Part shown: positions 21,159 through 31,510 of the stretch, in pieces
How positions within the stretch are numbered: position 1 is the stretch's first letter
How the letters are laid out: every line of letters begins with the position of its first letter
Source of the DNA: Enoplolaimus lenunculus
Taxonomy: Eukaryota > Nematoda > Enoplea > Enoplida > Thoracostomopsidae
NCBI GenBank assembly: GCA_030248215.1
Contig: JASANG010004129.1
Coordinates: 248,001-312,000 of the forward strand
Length of the DNA stretch: 64,000 bases
Direction of reading: 5' to 3'
The notes under the pieces: generated by a model
The model's input: only the letters and a program-made list of their open reading frames with translations
Database searches by the model: none
What the model was told of the DNA's origin: nothing
Translations under genes and position numbers: made by a program

Positions 21159-22250
21159 ATGCTCGGTCAACCGATGCTCGCGATGCATCAACTGAACAAA
21201 TTCTACCAAGATCACGTGCTGGGTCGCAAAGCTGGCATCGCTCGCAACATCGGTGAAATATGTAAAATTGTAAGCGACGTTTTGAAAGAAGTCGAAACAC
21301 AGGAGCCACGATTTATATCGACGCTTCAAGATGTCAACGGTCACTTTGAAGGATTGCATGTGTTGTCGCCGTACGAATTTGAAATCATATTATATTTGAA
21401 CCAAATGGGCGTATTTAATTTTGTCGACGACGGAACTGTCCCAGGCTGTGCGGTGCTCAAACTGTCGGACGGCCGGAAACGATCGATGTCGTTGTGGGTT
21501 GAATTCATCACCGCGTCCGGTTACTTGTCAGCGCGCAAGATACGATCCCGGTTTCAAACGCTGGTCGCACAAGCGGTCGATCGGTCGCAATTTCGCGATA
21601 TCGTCAAAATGATACCGGATACAAGCGAAGTGAAACTACGCGTTCGCGACCGGTTCATCGTTCAGGTGACTTGTGCGTTTCGTTGCTCCGGTATTTGGCC
21701 TCGCTCGGCAAGCGCATGGCCACTGCCAAACTTTCCGTGGCCACAGCCGCAACTCGTCGCCGAAGTCAAGTCTGAAGGATTTGATCTGTTCAGCAAAGAA
21801 TCGCTACCGATTTTGACCAAACAACAAGCGTCAATGGAAGGCGATGCTTGGATGATGAGTTTCGTTCAAGCCGAAGACATCCTACTGAGTCACGGATGTC
21901 GCCGCAAAGCGCTCGCAATCCTGAAAACCCTCAAAGATATTTATTTAGATCCGGTTCCGGATAATCCAATCAGCGCGTACATCCTGAAAACGCTTGTACT
22001 GTTCGAATGTGAAAAACATCCGGCGGAAACAAGCTGGGACGATATCAGCCTTGGCGACCGTATTATTGGTGTCACACTACAACTGGTCAGTTGTCTTCAG
22101 TGCCGGAAGTGTCCGCATTATTTCATTCCGACGCTCGATTTGTTGACCGGTAAAAATCCGGACTCGTTAGATTTGGCGGCGAAGGCGAGTTGGCGACTGG
22201 TCCGCGACTTAATCACTAATCCGCGTTGCTTAGAAGCGATGCGGTATTAA
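21159..22250 (+). CDS. mab-21: Mab-21-like protein, intronless, full length
   Basis: A 363-codon single-exon frame. From memory it matches Mab-21 family proteins (human MAB21L1/2 have 359 residues) nearly end to end: QLNKFYQ near the start, QEPRFIS (49-55), EFEIILYLNQMGVFNFVDDG (73-92), CAVLKLSDGRKRSMSLWVEF (97-116), GYLSARKIRSRFQTLVAQAV (121-140), GIWPRSASAWP (178-188) and SCLQCRKCPHYFIP (311-324). The family has a cGAS-like nucleotidyltransferase fold; EFE (73-75) occupies the acidic metal-site position, though enzymatic activity of MAB21L proteins is unproven. Known roles are in eye, neural and sensory-organ development. The first ATG in the frame lies right after the CAA tract and fits the family's start. 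No frame break seen. Which of the closely related mab-21/MAB21L members it equals cannot be told here. Confidence 0.95.
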   Translation: MLGQPMLAMHQLNKFYQDHVLGRKAGIARNIGEICKIVSDVLKEVETQEPRFISTLQDVNGHFEGLHVLSPYEFEIILYLNQMGVFNFVDDGTVPGCAVLKLSDGRKRSMSLWVEFITASGYLSARKIRSRFQTLVAQAVDRSQFRDIVKMIPDTSEVKLRVRDRFIVQVTCAFRCSGIWPRSASAWPLPNFPWPQPQLVAEVKSEGFDLFSKESLPILTKQQASMEGDAWMMSFVQAEDILLSHGCRRKALAILKTLKDIYLDPVPDNPISAYILKTLVLFECEKHPAETSWDDISLGDRIIGVTLQLVSCLQCRKCPHYFIPTLDLLTGKNPDSLDLAAKASWRLVRDLITNPRCLEAMRY

Positions 22251-22402
22251 GTAGCCGGTAAACACGAAAACGAACCCATACCGCCGATCAGCTGTTACAG
22301 GGTATCTGGGACAAAGCTTTGAAACTCGTGACACAAAACACTGGCTGAACTTGTATCAGAAGTACAAAACACTTCGAGTATATGGCAAAAATGTACTGTA
22401 CG

Positions 22403-22581
22403 ATTATGCTAAAGATCACGTTCGGAACGTTTTTCTGCGGGACTGCAATAGAGTTTGCTTAGGCTTAGGCTTTGGCTTAAGCTTAAGCTGAAGCTTAGAT
22501 ATAAGCTCATTCTTTCGATTAGGCTTTAGGTTTTAGGTATATGCTTCTACTACTATCACATAACTGTTCTATTCATTGGCC
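22403..22581 (+). repeat. Family A MITE, 3' of the MAB21-like gene
   Basis: ATGCTAAAGATCACGTTCGG left end, right end ACTGTTCTATTCATTGGCC, TTAGGC units inside. It starts about 150 bp after the stop codon and may fall in the 3' untranslated region. Confidence 0.7.
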
Positions 22582-22618
22582 TGTGCGGGTATGGCAGATT
22601 ATATGTAAGACCGCTGTT

Positions 22619-22807
22619 AGAGTTGCGCTATACTTGGACGTCCGGCGCTGTCCGTCACCCGTACGGCATCGTCCGCCATCGTCCGTCGCCCGTACGGCGC
22701 CGTCCATCACCGTCCGTCACCATACTTTATCGTACGTGAGTTATTTGCATACGACACCGCACGGTGACGGACGCCGCCGCAAGTCAACAAAAGTATAGCG
22801 CAAACCT
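22619..22807. repeat. Family E element
   Basis: Ends AGAGTTGCGCTATACTT and AAAAGTATAGCGCAAACCTT. Two CGTCCGTCACC-rich arms around ATCGTACGTGAG. No large minisatellite. Confidence 0.8.
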
Positions 22808-23129
22808 TTATTGTGCATAATTTCGCAGTCCAGTTTTAAGCGAAAAATTTTCAGTTTACTATCTATAAGTATACTCTATGCGGAAAAGGGTTGAGTTTAC
22901 AAGCATGAATTGGTACAAAATGCGACAAACAAATTTAATAATAAAAAGTACAAAATGTTTCAGATCGTTAAATTATGCCATTATATACAGAACATAAATA
23001 AACATAATTGTAATTTGACTTAAAAAGTGTAATTTGACTTAAAATGAATAATTTGCGTTGATTTTGCAGACTCATTTGGTCTCTTGTTCATTCCACCCAC
23101 AAGTTTAGGTTTCACCGCCGACCACTTTA
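22808..23129. other. Unassigned AT-rich stretch
   Basis: Nothing recognised. Confidence 0.4.
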
Positions 23130-23585
23130 CCGCGAGACTGCAATAGAGTAAGCTTAAGCTTTAGACTATTTTTTTGCTCAGTGTATTGGCTTACGTTTAC
23201 ATATACGTTTATCGTTACGCTTAGGTTTATACGTACGATTCGAAATAGCTTTAGCTTACGCCTAAAACGAAACCTAAACATTCCTAAACCTATATTTAAG
23301 CCTAAGTCTTTGTCTAAGCTTAATCTTTACATAAATTGCACCAGAACTTCAACTATTGATCTTTTCTGGTTGAGGTTAATCATATTTCAGGAGTCAGCGT
23401 TGAATTCAATGAAAAATATCGAAATTAATAAAGAGTAAGCTTAAGCTTTAGACTAATTTTTTTGCCCGGCTTAGGCTTATTCTTAGGCTTAGGAATATGC
23501 TCATCCTTACGCTTAGGCTTAGGCTTAAGCTTAAGCTTAGGTATATGTTTATAATACGGTTCCGCCCCTGTTCTTTACATTGGCC
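23130..23585 (+). repeat. Two family A units in tandem
   Basis: The subterminal block GAGTAAGCTTAAGCTTTAGA occurs twice (about 23146 and 23434), each followed by a TTAGGC body. Only the second unit has a clear right end (CCCCTGTTCTTTACATTGGCC). Confidence 0.65.
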
Positions 23586-23967
23586 ATATACTTTTATCAG
23601 CAAATCGTCTTTCTTATTTTCAAACTATTAATTTTGCTTAAAATTAAGTCAAACTATTGCAGTTGCGTTTAATAGTTTTCCTGAAACATAGGCATAAAGT
23701 TTATACATAACGTCGTAAAATATGTTCGATTGGTTGTAGTTTGGCTTCGAAATCATCTATATTTGGCACAACATAAGATGGCACTTCCTAAAATTAATAG
23801 GTAAACCTATAACTTGCGTCGAAAACTAGGTTATATACCCTATTAACATAGAGTTTAAATTAATCATTCTTGTATTCTAGGGGTTTACAACACAAATTTT
23901 TCAGAATATATACAGATAAGTAAATCACACTTAAATTCGATGAATAACAGTAAATGAGTTTATTTTG

Positions 23968-24131
23968 CTAAAAAAAGTAATAAATTGGCTTTTTCCGAAA
24001 TACGCTTTTTCGCACTACACAAACTGACTCAAATTTGCCTCTGGTGGAGTCGAATTTTGACTCAGTTTGTTGCGAAGTCGAGAAAAGCCTATTTCGGAGA
24101 AAGTCAATTTGACTCACTATTTTTTGTCGTG
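23968..24131. repeat. Family C, shortened, with AT tract
   Basis: GGCTTTTTCCGAAATACGC to TATTTTTTGTCGTG, with part of the centre missing. A TATATA tract follows to about 24215. Confidence 0.65.
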
Positions 24132-24272
24132 TATATATCTAATATATCATCTATATGTATATAATATATAATATATAATATATAGATATATATTTATTTA
24201 TTTATATATATTTGAGAAATTTTAGTTCAAAATTTGTGATTTGGCACGGATAGTTAGCCATAAAATCCACAA

Positions 24273-24456
24273 TTAATAGCTGTCAAAATCCAGCCCGGCC
24301 AGGTATCGAACACCAGAAAAATTGCCCGATTCCTGAGTCTCCTTTAACTGGCAAATACAAAAAACCTGATTCGCTATTAGGTAAACCGGTTCATAAGCTT
24401 GTACCTGATGTTGGCATCGCGACAAAATTTCTTTAGCATCTTTGAATACCTTTTCC
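24273..24456 (-). CDS. Gene 1 exon 6: end of cytoplasmic tail
   Basis: Acceptor CATTTCAG|G gives KEKVFKDAKEILSRCQHQ and the frame stays open to a TAA at 24273-24275, ending RYLAGLDFDSY. A 57-nt intron (24348-24404, GTACAA...TTGCCAG) may or may not be removed; either way the frame is kept. The 24290-24345 part also resembles a tRNA T-arm region (GGTGTTCGATACC), so the last 25 codons could be an exonised tRNA-like fragment. Confidence 0.45.
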
Positions 24457-26923
24457 CTGAAATGAAAATATTATATATAGGTATATATAAGTATATATAA
24501 ATATATAAATGTAAATATATTATATAAATATATTATATATGTATATATAGACTATATAGACTCTATATGTGTTCACTCGAGTTGGACCTGACAAGGACTC
24601 GCATCACTTTCTGCTCGTACGTACTGAGCACAACCGAGTTATACAATGTATCTGCTAAAGAATTTTGAGTTGATTCAATTCATTTTGAGTAAATTATTCA
24701 ACTCACCCAGAGTCAACTCAACTCACAGTGAGAATTAACTCAACTCTGAGTGAGTTAATATTTACTGATATATTAATTCAAAAATAACCAACTCGCTTGA
24801 TGAATTGATTAATCAACTCATTGGAATTTTTACAGTGTAAAGTCTAAGCAAAAAAACAGTCTAAAGCTTGAGAGCTTACTCTATTACAGTCCCGCAGGAA
24901 AACGTTCCGGCCCTGTTTTGGCCCATGTTACTTTAAGGGGCGTCCAGGCTTCCGGCGGGTCTATAAAAGAGTAGGATTAGATTCTAGATTACATTTTTTC
25001 CTTAGGCTTAGGTTTAGCAACACATTTTTGCAACGCTTAGGCTTAGGTTTAGCCTTAGAAATACGCTTAATCTACTGTTACGCCCCTTAAAGTAACATTG
25101 GCCAAATTTCTTAAGAGCACGGAATAAAAATATGCCACTTTTACAGGCTTTAAAATAACCTACTAGAGTCATGAGTGCAAAAAAAACTATATTACTTTAA
25201 CTTCGACGACGTGTGGTTCTAATTCGCTATATTTTATACAAAAAATGCGATTGTTTTGCGAAAAAATGCACCGAAAAAGCGTTTGCGCCGGACAAAAGGT
25301 ACCGATCAAATTAAAATTCATACAAATTATAATAGCAAAGACGAAGGTAAGATTGGCAAAAGGTATATTAAACAGGTTCTGTCAAAACTTACTTTTCTGA
25401 TGACCACGGCTGCAATACATTAACACCGGTAGCATTGCTAACTCGAGCCTAAAAATACATTAATTATAAACCAGAATTGCCGTAGTACGTGTAAAATAAC
25501 TTTGGAAGTTGAACAACTTTGCAACTTTGAAAATGTGATCCTCATCGTCAAAATGCTGACTGTAGATTTTAGGGCGTTGGCTGCAACGAAAAGGTGCTGA
25601 GGGGAAAAACTATTAAACAGGATTATCTGTTTCCAGATTTACCGAAAGCAATAGCTAAAAGAAAGAAAAATTGATATATAAAAATTATAAATTAACAATT
25701 ATGCATTTTTTTGATTAAACCAGCCCGTTGGCCCATGTATAGAACTAAGGCCGGAACAGTAGTACAAGAATATTCCTAAGCGTAAGCCTAAGCCATACAA
25801 AAAAGCAATCTAAAGCTTAAGCTTACATATTGCCAGATGTGCGAGTTTTCTACCCTCGCGTAAAACTTTACGGTCTATCATCTGCGCTCCAGAAATTTAC
25901 GGTGGGAAACTATGCAATTAATAGAAATGTTCTTTGGGGGCTGTCTGCGTCAAAACATACCGTATCAACGTTTTGACCAGAAACGTTCCAAACATTCGAC
26001 CCAGCTTCGTGAGTGTTGCTTTGAAATTCTTGAAAGCTCAACTGAGACTGTTGCGATTTTCGCTGCGCCCTGAATCGAATGCGAAGCAACACAGCTGCGA
26101 TGAGCAGTGCAAGCATTGTGCAAAATGCAATTGCAATAGCAACGGATGCGCTAACGGTCAACCCGACGTTTGGTCCGTTGTCGTTGCCGGAATCGTATTT
26201 ATGAGGCATTGATTTTATCTAAAACAGAAATGTTTGTGTTTCGAGCAAGCATTTCTGTACCGTGTAAAGTTCGAATCTGCAACAATTCGTCGCCATGCCA
26301 CTTGTCGCCAGACAGTTTACTAAGCCTAAGCCTAAGCCTAAGCCTAAGCCTAAGCCTAAGCATTTGGTAACGACTTAGGCTTAATTTTAGGCTTAGGTAA
26401 ATTCTTTTCAAAACCTAAACGCCGCAGCCTGAGAGAAAAAGTTCAAACCAAAGTCTGTGACAGAATTGTATAAAAGGCAAGGCTTGTAGCTGTCCGCCAA
26501 TCCTGCATAGGCTAACATACCTCACACCGTAACAGCTTTTCAAAGCAACTCTGATTTGAAAGTCACAGCTACCAAATTTGAGTAAAAATTCATCTCATTA
26601 CCCTTGTAGTGAAACATTTAGTGAAAATTAAATATATATTACAAGATATAACAGATACTGCCCGATTTTATTAACAAGTTGCAAATTAGGTGAATATTTC
26701 AAACCTAAATACATTGTTTTGTATATTTAATTTAGGTTCGATTTTTCGAATCAAAGCGGACTCCAATATGTTTAGTGCGGTCCGCCTTTATTCGAAAAAT
26801 CGAACCTAAATTAAATATACAAAACAATGTATTTAGGTTTGAAATATTCACCTAATTTGGAACTTGTTAATAAAATGGGGCAGTATCTGTTATATCTTGT
26901 ATTATATATGCAGTCAATCCTTG

Positions 26924-27001
<78 letters not shown>

Positions 27002-28758
27002 TAATACGATGTAATGCATGTCTCTTACCGGATATCCGACGATAGCACTAAGTTCGTCTGACGTCAGCTTGTTGAATGTCACTTCGGCATGTTCTGCGAA
27101 CACGATTCTATTATCAGAAACAACATGGTATCTGATTAAGATTTTGTTCGACGATATTCTATCAATGCTGGTTATCTGAAATTATATTGGCAAAATTCAT
27201 AACCTTTAATGTATAAGGTGTTACTGTGAATCAAAAAATTAGTTCTTACATTTCTTTCAATTCTCGTATCACGCCATCAATTTTAGTACTTGAATTTCCT
27301 TCAATTCAACGGACATTTCTAAGCTCATCCATAAGCCTAACCGTAAGAACGAGCATATTCCTAAGCCTACGCCTAAGCTAAGCAAAAAATTATTCTAAAG
27401 CTTAAGCTTTTCTATTGCAGACCCACAGAAAAACGTTCCGCTCGTGATCTTTTTACATGGGCCTTTTGGTTTGGACGTCGAAAACGAAAACTAAAATACA
27501 ATATTTTTGACCGAGGTGGGTACCCGCTAACAGCATCTACTAGAGACAACATTAATTTGAATTCAGTTCCTTTAGCTTGGTATTAACACTATCGGAAGTT
27601 AATTGATACAATTTTAAACATTAACTACGTTTCTAGCATAGTGTACAATGAGCAATTAATTGCAAACTGTGCACCTGCAATAAATACACAATGTGCAGTT
27701 TTTGGTATGTGAAATGCACAATATGAACAAGACGTGAGAGTTTCCTCGCGCTCCAGTGTTAGGGTTACTGTATACTTACTGTGCCGAACGCCGGCGTACG
27801 CCGCCGCGCGCCGCCGCACACCGACGAACGCCGTCGCGTACGGCCGCACAACGACGGATGCCGCCGCGCGCCGCCGCACACCGACGAACGCCGTCGCGTA
27901 CGGCCGCACAACGACGGATGCCGCCGCGCGCGGCCGCACATCGATGGACGCCGTTGCCACTCGCCGGTATGCGTTGCTAACAAAAATATAGGCACTATCT
28001 ATTTGGTTGCTTGCGGCAATTTTTATTAAAAGAATTTTACCATGGCGGCTGGCGCGCGCCATCGAGCGACGGCCCGCTGCGGTGTCGGGCGGGAAACGTC
28101 GACTATAGCGCAACTCACTGTGATCAATTCTTATGTTGTTTGTTCAATGACTTGAAAGTTCCAAGATCTATCATCAACAGTAGGTGCTACACACATTTGT
28201 AAACGAGGTCACAGATCTCTCAACTTACATGCACATCAACTCCATACTCCGCCGGCTCAATCTCGTCAACATTTTCAAAAATGGTGTCCGAGTTGGCGTC
28301 TAACGATCGTTGCCGCCGTTCTGGCCGATGAATGCCGTTCAGACCGGTTTCACGATGAAGACCGATCAAATAACCTGACGCGAGTCCTTTGGCCATCTGT
28401 GAAATAAACTCTGGATCGTACGTTGAGTTAAACTCGCGTGCCACTTCCATCAGAGTTTGCAACGAAAACAAATTTGAGTCATGCGGTGGATCTAAAAATG
28501 GCGTTCGTTTACAATACACACACTGGGTTGATCCCAGTTTAGACTTTATACAACAAAAATATACACAAATATTTAAATATGTTCCCGTATTCTCAAATGT
28601 GTGTCACAATAGGTCTTGTAACTTTCGAATCAGCAAATAAAAAACATTTACAGTAATGCATCGTTAGCACAAGTATTTTGATCGACCATCTTCCACGAAC
28701 ACTGAATACTCACCGAATAACGGTGATGCTGTTGTGATCGACTTTGTTGTTATAGTCG

Positions 28759-28797
<39 letters not shown>

Positions 28798-28925
28798 TCG
28801 TCGCCTTTTGTGTTGCACTTGTTATTATCGCCTTTGTTGCCGTGGTGCTTGTTGGCCCCCCGGCCTTGTTGTTGTTGTTGTTGGTGTTGTTGTTGTTGTT
28901 GTTGTTATTGTTGTTGTTATAGTCG

Positions 28926-28961
<36 letters not shown>

Positions 28962-29123
28962 TTGTTGTGACTGGTGTTGTTGTTGTTTTCGTCGCCTTTT
29001 GTGTTGCACTTGTTATTATCGCCTTTGTTGCCGTAGGTGTCGTTGTTGTTAATGTGGGAGTAGTAGCAGTTGTCGTCGTTGACGTTTCCACCGGTTTCGG
29101 TGGTGCAGTAGCTTTTGTTATTT

Positions 29124-29155
<32 letters not shown>

Positions 29156-29163
29156 GGTGTTGG

Positions 29164-29221
<58 letters not shown>

Positions 29222-30837
29222 GGTGTTGTTGTTGTTGGCGTTGTACTAACATATCTTGTCGTTGCAGTTAGCGTACGCTTGACAACGGTATGACTTTTAA
29301 ACCAAGTCGTTGTAAATGGATGACCTCCGTCGCCGGCACCGGTTTCCCCGAAACACCATTGGTCAATTGCTTTATCGGTAAACGGCATTTGATTGGTTGA
29401 TTTAGACGCGGTGTCCAATTGAAAATCGAACAATGTTGAAGACAAATTCACACTTGGCGATCCGTTTACAAGTCGAATATCCGCTGACCGCTCGGCGTTC
29501 AAATGAAGAGTTAACAGCCGTGTGTTAATTGTAATATTTGAACGAACCAGACGAGCTAAAATTTCGTGATGAGCAAAGTTGAGTTGAAATTCAGTTGACT
29601 CAACCACGGATGCGTCAAGCCTTGAACCCGGATACAGAGCAATATCGAACGGGTCTGCTGAAAAGCGAGCTGATTGGCTATTTTGACGATAACTCAAGCT
29701 ACCGTCTGACGAATGAGGGACGACGGCAAGTTGAGCGCGGCCCCGAGCGGCCAATTGAATCGTAGAAGACGCAGGTAAATATTCGAATATGGTCACGTCG
29801 CTGTTTGATTCGTCTGCCGTTGAAATTTTAATGGTTACCGTCGGTTTGAGCGTAATTCCGACGGATTGAAACTGCTTTAGCCAAAGCCGGGCTTCATAAG
29901 CGTCAAAATGAATATATAACGCCAGACGGGCACCATCTGTTCCGTCGACCAGTTCAGGCATCACGGTCAGGCGAAGATGTTCAGCGGCAGCACACAAAGT
30001 TGACGCTGAGGTAAGTTTGTATTGACTTTGAAAATTGTCTTTCTGATGTCGGATAGTAATTTGGTTTTCTGATTGTTGAATATTGTTAGTTTGAAAATAT
30101 GAGCTTGATCCGCCAAAATAGGTTTCGACGCTACTTGCGTCGCCAGAGCCGTGATTGAACGAATACGGATCTACAGGAGGGGGTGCTACGTTATAGCCAT
30201 CAACTCGCCATAATTGCCGGCGAATCCGAGTCACAGACCGCGCGGCGCGAGCGTTCACTGTACTCGCAGTTATATGAATATCAAAAAATTCAGTTGGGTC
30301 TTTGCTCAACTTAACCGTATCTCCAAAATATGCGGACAGACCGCGGTGAGTAGACGCGAGCACTTGACAATGAGTAGTTTTGAGTGAAAGTTTCGGAACG
30401 TCGCCGGATACTTGAATAGTGGCTTGAATTTTTTCCGGAGTTTGTTCAAATTTAAGTATCCGGGTGACCGTAGTATCCGGTGCCGAAATATGACACTGTA
30501 ATCCATCGTACGTTGCATCGATTACCGACTGTTCAGTGGTTATATTTGCATTGTGACCTCCTGGGTGTAACTCGAGTTGAGTACGTCCATGAGATGACAT
30601 AGCTAATCGCAAATGCAAATCGTCCAAGCGTAAAATTGACTCTGAGCTGGTAACGTTGAAAATTCGTTTAATATTAACTTGAGCGTTCGCGGTTGTATCT
30701 GTAATTGACGTTTTTGGTGGTAAAAACACCGGACTGCTTCGAATTATTGCGGCGAACAACGGCAACAGCACCAATGAACAGAAGATGTTTCCAGCATAGG
30801 ACAGCATTGGCACCATAGGGTCGGCAGTGATCGTCAT
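24273..30837 (-). CDS. Gene 1: SEA-module transmembrane mucin-like protein (six-exon model)
   Basis: Gene model: exons 28714-30837, 28229-28491, 27029-27175, 25961-26218, 25393-25448 and 24273-24456, all with AG/GT borders and matching phases, about 1010 codons. The N-terminus has a hydrophobic signal or signal-anchor stretch (residues about 14-32). About 450 residues of Ser/Thr-containing beta-type sequence follow, then a poly-Thr mucin segment (about 530-705), a SEA-like module over exons 2-3, a transmembrane helix in exon 4 and a tail of about 120 residues. SEA modules often serve as juxtamembrane, sometimes self-cleaving, modules of surface mucins. Paralogue of gene 2 (39025-55734): shared EFISQ, ITS(I/L)DR and F(N/D)(K/N)LT..E(L/I)SA motifs and equal exon phases. 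Exon 1 needs a one-base adjustment at a six-C run (28856-28861). Family name unknown; a KIAA1549/UPF0606 relation is a guess. Confidence 0.75.
24660..24838. repeat. Family D foldback, in a gene 1 intron
   Basis: GAGTTGATTCAATTCA...GAGTTAATTTACTG-type arms ending AATTTTTACAGTG. Motifs GAGTTGA/TCAACTC recur on both arms. Confidence 0.7.
24839..24919 (-). repeat. Family A fragment
   Basis: The right portion (AAGCAAAAAAACAGTCTAAA ... AACGTTCCGGCCCTG) abuts the next element. Confidence 0.6.
24920..25103 (+). mobile_element. Family B TTAGGC MITE, complete
   Basis: Inverted ends GGCCCATGTTACTTTAAGGG / CCTTAAAGTAACATTGGCC, 184 bp, TTAGGC body. Its left end abuts a broken family A copy, so flanking duplications are not readable. 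Confidence 0.85.
25393..25448 (-). CDS. Gene 1 exon 5: cytoplasmic tail
   Basis: 56 nt between GTATTTTTAG and the consensus donor GTAAGT. Phase 0 in, phase 2 out, like exon 5 of gene 2. Encodes ARVSNATGVNVLQPWSSE. Short, so supported mainly by its signals and phase. Confidence 0.6.
25730..25830 (-). repeat. Family A fragment
   Basis: GGCCCATGTATAGAACTAAG, then ATTCCTAAGCGTAAGCCTAA and TCTAAAGCTTAAGC. The far end is missing. Confidence 0.65.
25961..26218 (-). CDS. Gene 1 exon 4: transmembrane segment
   Basis: 258 nt, phase 0 to 0, acceptor TCTGTTTTAG|ATAAAA, donor GATACG|GTATGT. Encodes a Gly/Asn-rich stalk, the hydrophobic helix IAIAFCTMLALLIAAVLL and a basic stop-transfer RIRFRAQRK, giving type I topology. 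Confidence 0.85.
26321..26395 (-). repeat. Short TTAGGC array in a gene 1 intron
   Basis: Seven near-perfect CCTAAG hexamers in a row, then an inverted short tract (ACTTAGGCTTAATTTTAGGC). It lacks family A/B ends, so it may be an expanded remnant. Confidence 0.7.
26634..26907. repeat. Near-perfect 128-bp inverted repeat in a gene 1 intron
   Basis: Arms 26634-26761 and 26780-26907 with an 18-bp loop. By eye about 4 mismatches in 121 paired positions (about 97%). It differs from all other palindromes here and would form a long hairpin in the pre-mRNA. Confidence 0.9.
26929..26999. repeat. (TA)n microsatellite
   Basis: About 35 uninterrupted TA units directly beside the long hairpin. Confidence 0.95.
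27029..27175 (-). CDS. Gene 1 exon 3: second half of SEA-like module
   Basis: 147 nt, phase 0 at both ends, acceptor TTCAG|ATAACC, donor CCG|GTAAGA. Encodes ITSIDR...ILIRYHVVSD...TFNKLTSDELSAIVGYP. Exon 3 of gene 2 has the same length, phase and pattern, the strongest sign that both are real. Confidence 0.85.
27318..27462 (-). repeat. Family A MITE, left end lost
   Basis: CCTAAG body and right end CCACAGAAAAACGTTCCGCT ... TTTACATGGGCC, in the intron between exons 2 and 3 of gene 1. Confidence 0.7.
27761..28115. repeat. Family E element with private 60-bp repeat
   Basis: Ends AGGGTTACTGTATACTT and GACTATAGCGCAACTC. A 60-bp GC-rich unit is present twice, exactly, at about 27805-27924. This private repeat differs from those in the copies at 10.7 and 33.1 kb. 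Confidence 0.75.
28120..28200. repeat. Family G arm next to gene 1 exon 2
   Basis: GACTTGAAAGTTCCAAGATC ... GTAGGTGCTACACACATTTG, the right-hand arm. A left-hand arm lies at 28585-28640 beyond the exon, so exon 2 is bracketed by outward-facing G ends. Confidence 0.6.
28229..28491 (-). CDS. Gene 1 exon 2: first half of SEA-like module
   Basis: Acceptor CCATTTTTAG|ATCC, donor GTGCAT|GTAAGT. Enters at phase 1 and leaves at phase 0. Contains DPEFISQMAKGLASGYLIGL, matching the equivalent exon of gene 2 (EFISQLTRGLGESY), and a polybasic ERRQRS that looks like a furin-type site. Confidence 0.8.
28585..28640. repeat. Family G arm
   Basis: CGTATTCTCAAATGTGTGTC, then AATAGGTCTTGTAACTTTCG, the left-hand arm of family G. 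Confidence 0.6.
28714..30837 (-). CDS. Gene 1 exon 1: secretory N-terminus, beta repeats, poly-Thr
   Basis: Starts at the ATG at 30837, upstream of a hydrophobic stretch (YAGNIFCSLVLLPLFAAII). Many NIT/NLS-type glycosylation sites and short alternating strands (SNITINTRLLTLHL). The Thr tract shows an internal duplication of about 191 bp (28798-28842 vs 28989-29033). The main frame meets a stop just past the C6 run at 28856-28861. Shifting by one base there restores a frame identical to the upstream duplicate (TATKAIITSATQKATK) that reaches a consensus donor TTCG|GTGAGT at 28714/28713. This is a polymorphism, a sequencing slip or a real lesion. Confidence 0.8.
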
Positions 30838-31510
30838 ATTACAATTTACTATGGCAGTGAGAGGCGTCTGATAGTGCGGTTACTGTGAGAAGATCGTGAT
30901 TTCATTGGACAAATAAATATCAAAAGTTTAACACAAATATTGAAGATCGTATTTGATTGGTCGGTATGATATTGTCAAAATGCTGATTGGCGTCTTCACC
31001 AAAATCGGTAGGCTTACGTAAACTTGTAGGATTGAAAAGTGGGCGGGGGGTCGGCATTCTGATCAAAATTTATCGTGAGCTAAGCATCCCATTAATGTGT
31101 TTTAGGTACTACGGTTGCGGATATATATTAATTACATTTGTTTGGCGACCCAAAAAATAGGGGGACCTATAAGGTTTTGAACCCCTTCTCAGAAAGAGGG
31201 AACGTCTGACGCTCCAGACCAGGGTTCAGACCGGCCCGGTTTTTTGGAGTTCGGCCGGCATAAGCCTGGGCATCCAAAATTTACATTTTTTGTAGCATAA
31301 AACAAAACATCAAACAAACGGTTTTCTGGTTGCAAATCAAGTCCTTGCAATACATGTCAATTTGTCGTGAGAAAATATAAAAGTTCCCATGCGAAACGTC
31401 CAACCGAACAGCTGGAAAACAATTTTAGACCAATGTCCAGGTTTTGCGCGTGCGTCTGTTGTGTGTACTGAGCGGTGGATCTGGGTAATCCTCAGACACT
31501 GTCACCACTT
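30838..31510. other. Upstream region of gene 1, unassigned
   Basis: Expected to hold the 5' untranslated region and promoter of gene 1. No TATA box or initiator I would defend. A GGGGTTCAGACC-rich patch at 31160-31250 is unassigned. Confidence 0.35.

Noticed and set aside
20660-21359. Long minus-strand frames rich in Leu, Val and Cys
   Set aside because: They are antisense translations of the CAA repeat and of the start of the MAB21-like gene.
24290-24345. tRNA gene on the minus strand
   Set aside because: Only a B-box-like GGTGTTCGATACC is convincing; no paired A box or stems. Noted as a caveat on the last exon of gene 1.
27625-28113. Arg/Ala-rich frames in both directions
   Set aside because: Produced by the duplicated 60-bp GC-rich unit of a family E element.
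28734-29293. Plus-strand Val/Leu-rich frames
   Set aside because: Antisense shadows of the ACA/ACC (Thr) coding tract in gene 1.
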